Shown: positions 25,385-38,062 of the stretch, in pieces
Layout of the letters: every line of letters begins with the position of its first letter
Position numbering within the stretch: the first letter of the stretch is position 1
Origin: Liolophura sinensis
Taxonomy: Eukaryota; Mollusca; Polyplacophora; Chitonida; Chitonidae
Reading direction: 5' to 3'
DNA length: 64,000 bases
Assembly: GCF_032854445.1 (NCBI RefSeq)
Contig: NC_088302.1
Location: forward strand, 27,927,080-27,991,079
Position numbers and translations under genes: made by a program
Notes under the pieces: generated by a model
The model's input: the letters and a program-made list of their open reading frames with translations, nothing else
The model's database searches: none
Told to the model about the DNA's origin: nothing

Positions 25385-25615
25385 AAAAGCAAATGTGGAT
25401 CCCCTTCCTAACCTATTAGACGGCAGGTTCAAATCCAGCTCTCCTAATTGTCTGCGTAGTTAAATCAGAAGAATTGTCAGGTACCGGGCGAAAGCCGGGA
25501 GTTTACCCTGGTCCACCGGATTCCGTTATCCATAAACTTGATTGCTATTTGGTTCAAAATTTATTGAGTTCGGCATTAAAGACCAACATAACAAAAACGT
25601 AATAAAATAAATTTA
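25385..25615 (+). mobile_element. SINE-like element, 5' diverged, plus strand
   Basis: A B-box-like GCAGGTTCAAATCCAGC lies at 25424-25440. It is followed by a GC-rich palindromic block (GTACCGGGCGAAAGCCGGGA), CTGGTCCACCGG, and a tail TTGAGTTCGGCATTAAAGAC ending in A-rich sequence with AATAAAATAAATTTAAATAA. The order is that of the tRNA-derived SINEs elsewhere in the window, and the tail resembles theirs, but the body differs. No clear A box is visible, so the 5' part is truncated or decayed. Confidence 0.65.
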
Positions 25616-26279
25616 AATAAAAGTTTTGTCTGAATGTGCTCATGTCCAATCGTTTATATTAATTATATAATACAAGGTTAACGTCTTGCAACTAGTCTTC
25701 GTTACAACAGAAAATCGTTCACTGAATTTTGGCCAATATTTAGTTTGGATGATGTCACTGTGTGTTTGTTTCTTGTTACATACATGGTCGCTTCATGGGT
25801 TGTTATTGGCATTTGCATAATTAATTTACAATCACGATACGCAGACAATAGCGCTATATTTGGATGCCGCTGTAAAACCTACAGTCCCACAGCTATATTT
25901 AACAAAGGTAGCTCTTACTTATTTTGTTTGGGGTAATGCCAGTGCAATAGCTTAAACCATGATTAAGAAAAAGAACCCTTATAAGGCTTTAATGCTATTT
26001 AAAGTCTTATTAAATTATTTAATTTAATAACTATGTATAATCCAGTTAACACTTACAAATTAGTCTAAATCAACTGATTGTCACTGATAACCTAAATTTG
26101 TAACAGGCGCTCTCTGTTTTCTTGACATGAGTTGCTAGCCGATACCGGATTACCATGGTCAAATGCATGATCATAATCGGGTTTGAAGACCCGGTTTAGT
26201 TCTGGAGAAAAATGACTTGCCCTCGACAATGAGATCTCGTGATCTGTCAAGTTTCTGAAACGGTGCGGTGGTCTTCTCC
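25616..26279. other. Unique AT-rich sequence, no gene
   Basis: A plus-strand frame at 25745-25936 has no recognised features. Confidence 0.5.
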
Positions 26280-27318
26280 CTGATTTGTGCCATTTCCTTC
26301 ACCCATGTCCTTCTACATGTCTTCTTGTGTTCGGCACTCTAAATTGTCACTATATGCAGATGACAGTAAACTGACGTACAAACAAGTACGTTCCGCGCAA
26401 GAGTGTGAGCTATTACACTCTTGAAAGAGTTGAGACTGTGAAAGATCTTGGGATAACATTAACCAGTAATCTGAATTTTAGAGTACAAATAATCAATACC
26501 GTTAGAAAATGTTATAAAATGCTTGGTTTTCTCAAGCGATAGTGCATTTCTTTTACCAAAACCAAGTCACTTATATCCCTGTACAGATCTTTAGTTCGCT
26601 CCAACTTGGAGTATGGGTCAATTATATGGTCCCCCACCCAAAAAAATCTCTCAGACAAGTTAGAGTCCGTTCAAAAAAAGTTCATCAAATATCTATGTTT
26701 TAAAACTAATGTCGCTTATTCCTCTGAAAAATACAGCGGTTTGTGTAAACATTTTCAGCTGCCCACACTATCTGATTGCCACAGAGATGCGGATTTAAAG
26801 TTCACGCTATCGTTGACTCGCCTTACCTGGTAGGGCAGGTCAGCTTTAATTTTCCTGCCTGGGCCTTATGACAAACGGCAACTTTCCGGCCTGCGTCAAC
26901 TAGAATTAACGTTCGAAAACATTTTTTTTTTCCCTCGAGCCATGAATTTCTATAATGACCTCTTCACAACAATCTTTTAGAAGGTCAGTTCACGCGATTC
27001 TTTTTTAACGGTTTTTCTGTGATTTACATATTTCATGAACTTAACTTCTGATTGTAACGGTTTACAATTCTTTTTTTATGAAATTTCAACAAGAATAGTT
27101 TTGTATATTCACCTATGTTTACACGTAGGCTTATAACAGTTCTGTACCAAGAATGACATCATATGTATACCTGTGTTTACACTATCTTTGTACAAAAATT
27201 GTATTTTATGTTTACCTTCCTCTACATATGTGTATTATACGCTTCTGTTGCTCTGTATGTATCCCTGTTATCAGACCTGTAGGTGGCCTGTTGGCTCTGA
27301 ATATTAATAAACCATAAA
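26280..27318 (+). pseudogene. Dead non-LTR retrotransposon (LINE), reverse-transcriptase 3' part and 3' UTR
   Basis: The peptide SKLSLYADDSKLTYKQ at 26338-26385 contains the catalytic YADD box of reverse transcriptase (26353-26364). The frame then breaks at a stop near 26422. A second frame resumes with VETVKDLGITL, continues through RKCYKMLGFLKR (then a stop), and ends with SLYRSLVRSNLEYGSIIWSP and KLESVQKKFIKYLCFK, the usual C-terminal RT pattern of Jockey/CR1-type LINEs. Compared with that family, roughly 50 residues seem missing between YADD and the KDLG block, so there is an internal deletion plus frameshift. Downstream, decayed C-terminal sequence and a 3' UTR end with GGCCTGTTGGCTCTGAATAT and AATAAACCATAAACC near 27318. 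The element cannot encode an active enzyme. Confidence 0.85.
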
Positions 27319-30300
27319 CCATACACCTGACCTCCGTCTAATATGTACAAATGTTCTTGTACGCAGCTACTTAGTATGAGGCGATTCACAGCCAGCAAGT
27401 TGTGAGCAGTAACCGGGAAGCTGTCGTGAAAGGCACAGTCTGCTGTGGAGCCATATGCGTCGTCAGGAACAGTATCGATGAGAGTGACTGACGATTGGAG
27501 AAATGTGAGATAAGGCGTATTCCTAAATTTAAATTAGCCTACGTGACACTGCAATCATAAAACATTATCTCACATTGTGTTTGAACAGAAACGTGGGGTC
27601 TGTAATGCTGTGTTAAAAACATACTTCGAGGAAGACACCACGCTGAATTGAAGCAACAATGCTATCAGCTGGAGATCGATACCCTGTAACAGAGATCACT
27701 GCAACTCGGCAATAGTCGGCTGTTTTTAGCTATAGCTAACTGAAGACAGGAATGCAGCCGTTCGGAATAATTATGTAATTGTTGACACCCGCAATGCTTT
27801 GATTTCTCCGACTTGTCTATGTGTGTCACGATTCACACGGCGCTGTGTACCAGGCCGAGAAACTCTCTATCGCCCGTAACGAGTCGAGTAGCGGCGAGCG
27901 CTTCTGTGCCGTTACATTCTTTAATTCAGAAAGATCACTTGAAACCAGATGTGTTTTAGAAAATAGCTTCATTGAATGTGGTCATCTTTTACCTAATGTA
28001 TGTTTTCTGCTTCATTTTCTTCCATTCTTTTGAAGTAATATTCATATATTACTGATAATAAACGAAAAACATTGAATTAGATATAAATATACTTTCAGCC
28101 TTAACCACTTATTAACCACACAATTAACAAAACTAGGTGTTAAGGTTTAACCACATAAGTCAGAAAACCAGGCTTGCTAAAATCCCCACAGGTGGTCTTG
28201 ACAGTTAAAATAGAAGCGCACAACACAGAGATGAATATAGTTTAATGAATGTACTGAGCAACATATATTACAACAGTTACAGACGTAAATCAGAAGAGGA
28301 AAAAATCTTTGTCCATGGGCTGACCATTAACTGTTGCAGCATCCACCATCACCGGCAGCTTACTATCCGATAGATACGGCGTCTGTTTAGACATTGTGAA
28401 TTCCGGCAACACCCGTCAGCTGATGGTTGTAAACATTGTCCAATTCCAAACAGGTCTAGACTGTCTGCCGCCAAAATGACCTCAGCCATGCAACATAACC
28501 TCTGTCTAGAGCATAACCTCTGTGACACCGGACCTCTAAAATAGTTATAAGCCCAACATCAAGTTTGCTTCATTTGAGTTTGATTTGCTTGAGTTGTACA
28601 TTATACATTATACATGATTCAAAGTAGAGGGTACCTGCTGAATCAGTGGTTTACTAAATTTAATTTTTAAATCTTGCCTTGCCTGAACCAAAAATAGATG
28701 GTGTTCCAAAGCAATGTTTTACTCGCAGAGTTTCACAAACTATCAACCTAGTCAAAGGGCGCAAGGTTTCAACGCCATCTGTTTCTTTAATCGTCTTACA
28801 TTTTGGAAATCTCACTGGCAGCCGTAGACGTACATACCGTATGACTGTCATCCCGAGCTGTGTACAACCGCAGAAAGGAATAGCTTTAGCCAATCTTCCA
28901 TTCCGAAAGAAATGATGGAAGAATTTGATTATTATTCTGTCACGTGTTCATCCTGAAGAGCACGATTTGGAACAGATTTTTTTTTTATTCTCTTTATTTT
29001 CTTCGCTTTTCCTGTGGAAACCCAAAGCGTGATTTATCAACCTGTCGTTCAAACCTCACCCTGCCTTATTCGTGAAATATTACGCAGTTCACCATAGGAA
29101 TTAATGACTTTTAACGTCAGCAAAGCCTGTAACGGCACGAATATGTAAACCAGACGAGATCATTAGTTACGAGATCATTAGGTTTTTATAGTAGATGTGG
29201 AACCTCCGAGCATCTATCAGGTCTTGTCAGCAATGTCTGGGATACAACCAACAATAACCCCTTCGCTTCCGGTAGGGTAGACATTAGCGTAAATATCATT
29301 TATGATATGGACTAAGGTGTTTTTTATTATTGGCGTGAAAACAGGATGGACCTGTATCCCTGGGGCAGTCTCACAGCCTTCATAGGTTTTTTGCTTGGTA
29401 TCGATGTGTGCAAACGCATCCCTATCTAACGTTTTTACCCAAACGTATCAAGCTACATCGTGGTAAAAATATTGTCATTCACAAAAAGCAGTCGACCTTA
29501 TTTAAGGAACATCCAAATTATTAGCAGACGATTAACGCCAAAATTGTGCTGTACCATGGATATGCCATATATATTTTCTAGGATACTCACAAAAATACGT
29601 TAAATAAATATGAAATAATATTTATTACACATTTGGAGGCCAACATCAAAGGACACATAGTTTGGACATTTTGGAACCAATATCAAACGACATCGACGAA
29701 CATTTCCACACGGATATTATGGGTAGCGATTTTCGCAGAAGGATAACAACAGACACCTGTTAGGGATATTTACAGACTGATGTTTTAATATTTCCACAGA
29801 AAGGTGAAAAGACGCCTTGTTGGGGACATTTCCAAACCAATCGATATTACAAGGATGTTTCTCTTATGACTGTGGAATTGATTTGATCTCATCGCAGTGT
29901 CACAGTATTGTACATCGACAGTTGTAATATATGTACTCGGATGAAGTTTTTCTAAGACACAAAAAAATGCTTTTCATATTGGCCTAATTGTGAGGTAAGT
30001 ATTTCATCCAAAGTGGGCAGAAACCTAGGATTAGGATAGAAACCTAATAGGCAGGGTGGATATAAGCTTTCGCAGTAATTTTATCAGACAAGAAAAAAAC
30101 ATCCCAAACGAGAAGAGCAGTAGCATTACGATTTAACATTACGAGTTAAGAATTAAAATCTTACCTTTGGAAGGTTAAAGAAAACCGATTTTTCCGGTAT
30201 TATAAAACGGGTACTATAAAAGAATATTCCTTAAGGATACATATTAAGCAGGTGTGACAGTTTGGATTGCATCACAAGAAAATAGCAAAATTACCTCCTT

Positions 30301-31379
30301 TATTGTTTCGTCTATTCACACAGAGGTTTGGCATATTTACCTCACAACTCTATAGTCCAGTGTTATTAAATAAACCACACCAGCATCTTGATGAATGGCT
30401 TCCCAGAGAAAACACTTTGGATCAAAGCATATTCCGCATTTTAAACAGAGAATAACACGAGCGTGAAACTAAACGACAACGGCAAATACGAACGGCCTAT
30501 AAGCTACAAGATGCACCATTAAGCATTTTCTATGTTGTTTGATTAAAACCTCCACAATACCAAATGTAGAAGTCGGAATATGTTCTGTTTGCTCTCACCA
30601 TCAGACATTTAACGCTTAACGCCCAATATTCTAATCTTGCCGAGTGAATTCATCGATCGAGTACATCTATTTGTTTGTGGACGTTATTTGTCCGACATAC
30701 AATCATTGTCAACTGTGGTTATCATTGCACATTAACTGATAGTTCAGTACATCGAGATTTCATTAGTAAAGATGCATTCATACGAAGTGTCGTGATTGTA
30801 GACAAAGTCTTTCTTATTTAGCAAAGTATATATACAATAAAGCAATAATATATATACAATAATATCAACTTCGTTTACTAGAGTAATTTTACAGTTCGAC
30901 AAGAAAATTTGTTTTAAATAGAATAAAATCTAGGAATAATGCCTAATTTATACCATGGTACTTAAATTAAATTTGTGCTATTATTTCTGCCTCAAATGAA
31001 TCACTTTCAAAATGGATTCAGAGGGGTGTCTTTTGATATCCATAATGACGAAAGGCCTCCGTTTCCCAGGTTCAATAAATATGGAATGGGATATCTAAGA
31101 GACCCCATGAATTCAATGCTAAAAAGGGCCTTTGATTTCATTTTTTGGTGGCTGGCCAACATAAACGACAGCACTCGTATGTTGACGTAATTTCTTGGAG
31201 GTCCCAGATATGTATAAACAAAACAAAAAAGAAAGGCAAGTACGTGACTAAACACGTGATTCGTATCACATTGATATGTATGTACAGGCTATTATAGTGC
31301 ATGTATTTGTCACGCATGCAATTGGTTTAGGACTTCTGCGCCTAGAACAACGTGATCAGCCTAAATCCATTGTGCGAGG
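27319..31379. other. Long unique stretch, no gene recognised
   Basis: Short overlapping open frames occur on both strands at 28660-28915 and one at 30975-31190 (plus), without recognisable domains. A GC-richer patch at 27800-27910 shares a 14-mer with large-subunit rRNA but no more. Confidence 0.45.
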
Positions 31380-31700
31380 GTAAGCCTAGCTCCTTGCTTG
31401 GTTCATTAGTCACGCCAATATAAGGTCTGCCAGCCAGTGGTAGACATGTAAGTAATTCTTCAGGCGGTGACCGACCAGGCGTGCGGCGTAATCTTTAACA
31501 TGGTCTGCCTACTCGGACAATGAGCCAGAATTCACCTGAAGCCTGGGCTTTTATCTACATTTAATTACCTCCCATGGGAACACGTTTAACGAAACAACTC
31601 CCCAAAGTGCGCTTTGCAAACAACTAGCCAATGAGACATTACAAGAGAATTTACAGTCACCGCGAGACCTGCCAATGCCCGGATGTATCGACGCGGAAGA
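31380..31700. other. GC-richer unique segment, possibly conserved noncoding
   Basis: This stretch is compositionally distinct from its AT-rich flanks, and all frames contain early stops or unrecognised peptides. It contains an ATTTAATTACC core near 31559. It could be a regulatory element; this is inference from composition only. Confidence 0.2.
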
Positions 31701-32522
31701 GTGGATGAGAGCTATGTGCTTGTTGTTTTGGACTGAGAGCAAATACTCGTATAAACACAATAGCCTTACATGGATTTGTTTCACATTCAAATAATAACAG
31801 CCAAACCTATAATCATGTAAGAAGGTCTGGTAAGGTAGAAAAGTAAACGCCTTCAAAAGAACGCCATTACAGGAAAAGACAACAATAATTGCATCTATGT
31901 CTGCATCGGGCAATTGTCGCAAACAAAATAATGGTGGTCATAATCCAATATAAAAGTACATCACAAGTGAGATGAATGAGGTCAAATTGCAGGCCTTGGA
32001 CAGTTATTGCGTGGATGGTTTATAAGTGATTGGTCTAAACACACTAGTGCTCCACATAAATCAAATTTGTCCGGCCTAGATTCTCAAACAGGAAACAACC
32101 GAAGTAAATTATTGCCCGCAAACCTAGGAATTAAGACAATATGGTTGTCAAAATATATGACATCAAATGAGACACGGGTGTCTGTATGTGGTTCCCGTAT
32201 ATACATAGAGATGTATTTCTCAGAAGTAATTGTCGGATTATTGATTATCATATACAAACCTCGTTTCCAAGAAGCAGCAAACAAAATCCTACTTTTTAAT
32301 GATAAATACAGTTTCCCTACCGGATAAACATTAGAATTATGAATTATGCGTTAAGAGTTACTTGACATACATGATAACTGAAAGAATTAACGGACCAGTC
32401 CATCTCAACTGACCCATGTATAACCACATTTCGTCACATTATTGACAGTTTATTCCGTCTGTAGGGGACATGTAAATTGCTACTATTTATGTATTTACAT
32501 GAACAGTTAGCATAAAACCCTG
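31701..32522. other. Unique sequence, no gene recognised
   Basis: Overlapping frames on both strands at 32007-32327 have no recognised features. Confidence 0.5.
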
Positions 32523-32704
32523 ACTGAGGTAAATTGACAAGAGGCAGTATTTGACCGGTTACGTGAGACCATTTGCCAGCTATCACACTGCCGTCGCTGC
32601 TTTCGTCTTACTCTCTATGCTGTACGTCTTCAATATATGAAAAAGATTACAGCATGGAGAGTAAACATGGAGAGATGACAGTGTGATGGCAAATTTACCT
32701 CAGT
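32523..32704. mobile_element. Small foldback element, 182 bp
   Basis: The outer 13 bp are perfect inverted repeats: ACTGAGGTAAATT at 32523-32535 and AATTTACCTCAGT at 32692-32704. Inside, 32571-32640 pairs imperfectly with 32641-32694 (ATTTGCCA...ATCACACTG and ACTCTCTATGCTGTA with their complements). The centre is at the CAATATATGAA junction with almost no loop. The left arm carries about 35 extra bases between its outer and inner parts. The pattern suggests a MITE-like foldback; no target duplication was confirmed. Confidence 0.75.
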
Positions 32705-34689
32705 GAAAATTTCATTCTAACTGCTCATGCAAATACTTCAATTACATTTTGGTAATCTTTTGTGTTAATGGCAATGTATTAGGCGTCTCTGGTCTAGAAT
32801 GACTTTAAATGCTGTATCCTTATCACATTTAATAAACCACAACAAAAAAGGCCCACAGAAGTTCCTAAATAGCAGAGCAAGGCAATGAAAGTAAACAATC
32901 GTATCTGTATCTTCATGCATCTGAAACAAACCGGCATGACTCTGTGTTATGTATCATGTTAACTGTGTCATAGAAATGTTAAATTACCACTGAATGTTCA
33001 CGCATTATTGTAGGGCCTTGGTTGAATTAGTCTTTGCTTCGTTATGCAATACTTATATCATGCCATTGCTATAATCAACAAAATCTCAGGCACCTGTACC
33101 GCCTATAAGCACAGCGTTTGCTTTCCTGGTGATAACTGTGGAGTGGACAGCGCATAGTACAAACATGTCTTAATCACAGAGAACCACAAATACGACAAAA
33201 TGATTGATCATATATGCTGACATACTATGCATATCGCCTACAGGCTCATTTATGCTGCAGACAAAAACTATCTGAACAGCACCCATCTTCTCTGCTTCAT
33301 CCACCTGGAACGAGTTTCTGCTTCTCTTCGTAGACGGCCTAATTTTCTAACTTCCAAGATGGGTCGTTTCATCAGCGAGGTTAATTGGCCAAGAGGGCGA
33401 GTGGAAAGCCTGAGTATTACCACAGATATTGACAAACTAGAAGTTAGGGACCGTTTATAACCGAGAGCTTTATGATCTGTCACAGACTGGTAGTCCGCAG
33501 AAACAGTTGTTGCACTAGTTCCGTTTCACGTCATTTGTACGTTTAACGTCAACCGTAAGTGACTATGTTTTCTGTTGTGTACAGTATCATAAGTCATCCA
33601 GGCATACAACCGTGTTTATTCAATGGTTCTGCTATGGCACTGGTTATTATGTTTGCAAGTTGGTCAAGCAATTACTGAGAACGGGTGAAGAGTATGTATA
33701 TTAAAATCAAAACTGCTAAGGTATAATTTTATGCCACCTAATAAGTAGAAAGACCAATAGATCACACTCTTTCTTGATTTCCAAGCTACATTTTTTATGA
33801 ATCGGAACTTGTTTCCAGATCGAAATAATGTGGTTAAATGGCTTGCCCATTTAATTGTTAAATTCCTTTGCATATCAGCCCCGGTTTGTTTTATTAACGT
33901 AATCGATGTATTATATGAGATCCAAACCATGCCTATGCTAAAGTAATGTTCAGGTTTCGCTTTACAACGTCCCTAAGATGAAAGACAGTGGATAGGAGTA
34001 ATCAAAGCTTATAGTATATCTTAACTTATGGTACATATCTTAAATTAGGCTATAGGTGTAATGTGTGTGGGATATCTTCTTTCGTGTGTGTGTTTATCTT
34101 TTTTAGAAGTACAGTCTCCTGTAAATGCTTGCTTAATTGTGGCTTTGATAGATTCGTTAACCGTTTAACTATCAAAAAAGAAATGTTTTTTTTTTATCTG
34201 GAAGTCTCAGGGTTTTGTACCATGAATGCAGTCATCTGTGAAGTCACCGATCAATCCAATATAGCGACTCTAACTTGTGTAAACATCCACCCTGTAAACG
34301 CCTCATCATCCGACGATGGTAATAAGGGATCGATACTGTGTAAAAAAAACAAGCAAGAGTTGAACGGGACAAACAAGCGTGTCGGCATTCAGGCGGCTAA
34401 TACGACACGACAGATGAAGTAACTGGAATAATGCACCATCCCTCGGCTGTTTAACCTGCTCCTCCCCATCCCATTACCTATTAGACAATTAAGGGGGAAA
34501 AAACAAAACTTGTTCCTAATCAAGGTAATAGGGTTGGTGACATTCTTGATTTGGCGATAGGGGGATGCATCGGTAGGAAAAGTATAGGATATCACATGGA
34601 CTGAATTATTGACTGAATGACTAACAATGGTATATATTGTGTGAATGACTGACCGAGGCAAAGTGTAGGTTCAAGTAATCGACAAGCTT
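32705..34689. other. Unique sequence, no gene recognised
   Basis: The segment 33300-33460 is GC-richer with open frames on both strands (77 codons plus, 71 minus). None is recognised. The rest is AT-rich. Confidence 0.45.
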
Positions 34690-34822
34690 GAGTTTATTTT
34701 CATTTGTTTATTTGACTGACGTTTAAAGAAAAAGGTCGGAGCCAGTACGACCATCCACAGGCTGATGACAGGCCCACGTGCGACTGGGGAGCCATTCTAA
34801 GCTGGACTTGAACTCATAATGA
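34690..34822 (-). mobile_element. Degenerate SINE (family A), minus strand
   Basis: The plus strand starts with TTTATTTTCATTTGTTTATT and GACTGACGTTTAA. The CGACCATCCACAGGCTG block, CCACGTGCGACTGG and GCTGGACTTGAACTCATAA follow. These match the family A body and the complement of its B-box region, but the central GC-rich block is lost. Confidence 0.75.
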
Positions 34823-35400
34823 AATATCAAAATATAAGTAGAAATTGTGTTCAGTCAGAACTAGTCTGAAAGGTAGACTTTATGGAATACGGCATATAGA
34901 AAAAGAGTTCCCAGTCAAGATATGACAGTAACTCTTGTGGAGCTTGTCTGGATCGTCCAGCAGCTGTATATCTCCGTTACTGTGGACTTGGTGCCTGTTA
35001 GAATCTGGATCTCGAAATGCAGTCCTCGGGCCTTTGGTTGACAAGGAAATAAATAGTGGAAGTGGCCTCCAATATCTGGACACAGCGGACCTTTAATAAT
35101 CCCTGCCTAAGTGAAACTCGCCCAATTTCATAGATGGATGTTTCCAAGTGCCACGCAATATCAAGAGAGGCGTTGGTCCCAAACACATGTTGCTTCCAGT
35201 AGTTGCTCCCACGGTTTTGCTTTGGGTCAAGGAATTAGGTCGGTCCCTTTGAACATCTGCTTCAAAACACTTCAAAACACTGACCTGTCATATGCCGGTC
35301 AGTTGGCTGTCTGTTTTGAACCAGTATTATTCCATGGCCATGCCTTAAACAAACAATGTTACATGATGCTTAAGACTCATAGTTGTACGTGGGTTTAATG
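34823..35400. other. Unique sequence, no gene recognised
   Basis: Overlapping short frames on both strands at 34880-35398, none recognised. Confidence 0.45.
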
Positions 35401-35489
35401 GTAATAATAATAAAGTGGCGGAATCACCACCTAAATGTAAATGTAAACTTTTACATTTACATGGTGATGCCTAAACTTCATTATTATTA
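35401..35489. repeat. Short hairpin-forming inverted repeat
   Basis: The left arm starts TAATAATAATAAAGT and ends ATGTAAATGTAAA. The right arm starts TTTACATTTACAT and ends CTTCATTATTATTA. The innermost 13 bp pair perfectly with almost no loop; the outer arms pair with a few gaps. This could be a tiny foldback element or a transcribed hairpin. Nothing shows that it is expressed. Confidence 0.7.
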
Positions 35490-35698
35490 ATATTGCATGT
35501 ATTCGAAGCTTGGTTCACATTGTCGGTGTTCCTGTGTGGCATTTCTATATGTTTTATAGTTCAAAAATTCGTTTTTGCCAAATATGGATGCACGCTCAGC
35601 CCTGTATAACACAACGTCAACATATCTGTATAAAATATCAATATAATAAATTCCTACCTAACGAAAATATTACTCTTGAAACCAATCCCCCTCAGAGG

Positions 35699-35918
35699 CT
35701 TATTTGTCTTGTCAACAAAACTGTTAAAATGCAGACTTATTTGTCTTGTCTACACAACTGTTAAAATGCAGACTTATTTGTCTTGTCTACACAACTGTTA
35801 AAATGCAGACTTATTTGTCTTGTCTACACAACTGGAAAAATGCAGACTTATTTGTATTTTCCACACAGCTGGTAAAATGCAGACTTATTTGTATTCTCTA
35901 AACAATTGGTAAACTGTA
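35699..35918. repeat. 37-bp tandem repeat, about 6 units
   Basis: The unit is CTTATTTGTCTTGTCTACAC followed by AACTGTTAAAATGCAGA. The first three units are nearly identical; the last two drift (TTGTATTTTCCACACAGC, TTGTATTCTCTAAACAATTG). Confidence 0.95.
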
Positions 35919-38062
35919 GTATCTTTCACAGAGGTGAAAAGTAAATTATCATTAGGGCGAGGCCGAGGCCGGAAAAATGGAGTGTCAGACGGAAGTGATC
36001 TATCAACAAATAATCCCCCGCGGTGTATTTTTTGATTGGACGAGATGTACGGCCAGAGATTTGTCAGGTATATAACTGTACTTGTATAACACTATCCGCT
36101 AATGACTACGCCATAGGTCAGCACCCTGCCGCGGGCGCCTGATCTCTCCTGTTATCTGGGACATTACAGATTTGCTACTTTCCATAGGAATTGGTTGTTA
36201 GCTTTACAACATGAACATTTCTTCGACGTTTTGGATTTGTGAATCTTATACGCTATATTATATTCAGGCTAGTGGCACGGGCTGAAATTTACAACGCTTT
36301 AAACTAAAATTTCTCCTCATACTTGCAAGGAAGTGATTGAACTAAATTGAAGATAATAAATTGAACTATCATATTTCTGTCTGTACAAAAATCAATACTT
36401 AAAATGCGTTTTTATTAATTTTATCACGTCATATTGTCTGTGCTTCCCTTACTGTTAATTGGCGGAAATAAAAAATTGCTTAAACCAATGACTTTAGAAA
36501 CGTTGTTGTATTCAAGCGGGGCCCCTCTATGCAAATGTAATCGATGACATAGACAGATTCCTGCTAGCCTTAGGTCCCGTGATTTCAGATCTTCATCGAG
36601 GCGGTAATAGATGGAATATACAACAATCAAACTAACCCATAAATCATGGACAAACAGAGCGCTTAATGGCACTGCTGAGATATGACAAGACAAATGGCTG
36701 GACGCTGCGGGAAAGGTGAGCTCTCCGATTCACAACTCCCCAATCAAGGTCATATCATTACAGCCTTGTCATTACATAATTGTGCTAAGCAATACTCCGG
36801 AGCCTTCCACATGAATTCAGTTTATTCATTTCTGCTATGACAGAGGTTCGATTATATTAAAATTTGAGACGCTTGGTTTGACAGTTCTTGTTTGTTAATT
36901 CAAGTAAATGGAGTCGAAGTAATTTTTATATCTAACTGGGGCTCACAGAGGGCAATAACGTTAGAATTTCCCAGGTCGAAATGTAAACTACAGCTGTCCG
37001 TAACGTGCATCAGATAAAGTGCGATATGATGTCATCCGGTGATTGATAGACTGAGAGAATAACTGGGCAATTTTTCTATGAATTCATTGATTATAGCTGT
37101 ATATATACTCTATATTAATAAATATACCCAGGGGTGACCAGGTGGACATTGAGTGATTCGCTCATTCACTCGTCCATTATGACAGTCGATAGGGAAGTTT
37201 CGTCATGGGTGAGCTCGTATTATTCCGGTATTTCCAACAAAGATTGTGTAAGTAAATACACACTGCTCTGTCAGAGAGAAGATGGATTGAATATCTTACT
37301 CCCATCGCATCTGCATCTCGTGCTTTGTAGAGGAATAAGATAAATAACTCGATTTCCCACATGGCTGTTCATTGCACTATTATTAATTAGACTCTAAAGA
37401 CCTGTGGCTTCCTTGTGGAAATGGCCAGATATTAATACCCTGTTCATGTAATTTGTAGTTCCTCTTACTGCATTCTGTCTAGTGTTTTTTTTTTATCCTA
37501 ATATATGACAATTCAACCTGCTTTGACGTGCCCCAGGGGGTTTGCATTAGAAACCGTTTGGATGAATCGTTTTTAAACATTTTCTCCAATTTAAATATCA
37601 GCAACATTTTATAGCGCAAAGAAAAGTTATTGCAGAGTTTTTCGCTGAACAAAATTGTGTACTTCGTAAGAAATCAAAAAGTGGGCTTCACCATTGTTTC
37701 TGAGCAGAAACAGAAACATTGTTTTATATACCGTACTAATAACCCCAGATGTTTTTTTTTTTCGGATGAGTAAGCAGATGTTAGATAATGAAGAAAGCAT
37801 CACCTCGTAAATATGAATTGTTTCACTTGGCTATAACTTAACAAAGATCACCGCGAGAGGGTGAAAAGCTTGTGAAACCATTTTCACATACGTGCTGATG
37901 CCTCGATTTCATTATTATCAGTGAACCCACGAACGATCATAAGAAATATGTAATCCAACAGGGGTATTTGTTTACTTTATAGTGACTACTCCTACCGGTT
38001 TAATGTTAAGTGATTGAAATACTTTTCTTACTACGTTTGTTTCAACAATACATTACCTGAAT
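35919..38062. other. Unique sequence, no gene recognised
   Basis: GC-richer patches at 35955-36070 and 36690-36810 have no coding signal. The rest is AT-rich. Confidence 0.45.

Noticed and set aside
27885-27900. AGTAGCGGCGAGCG identical to a conserved large-subunit rRNA segment
   Set aside because: Only 14 bases match and the flanks do not resemble rRNA; taken as coincidence.
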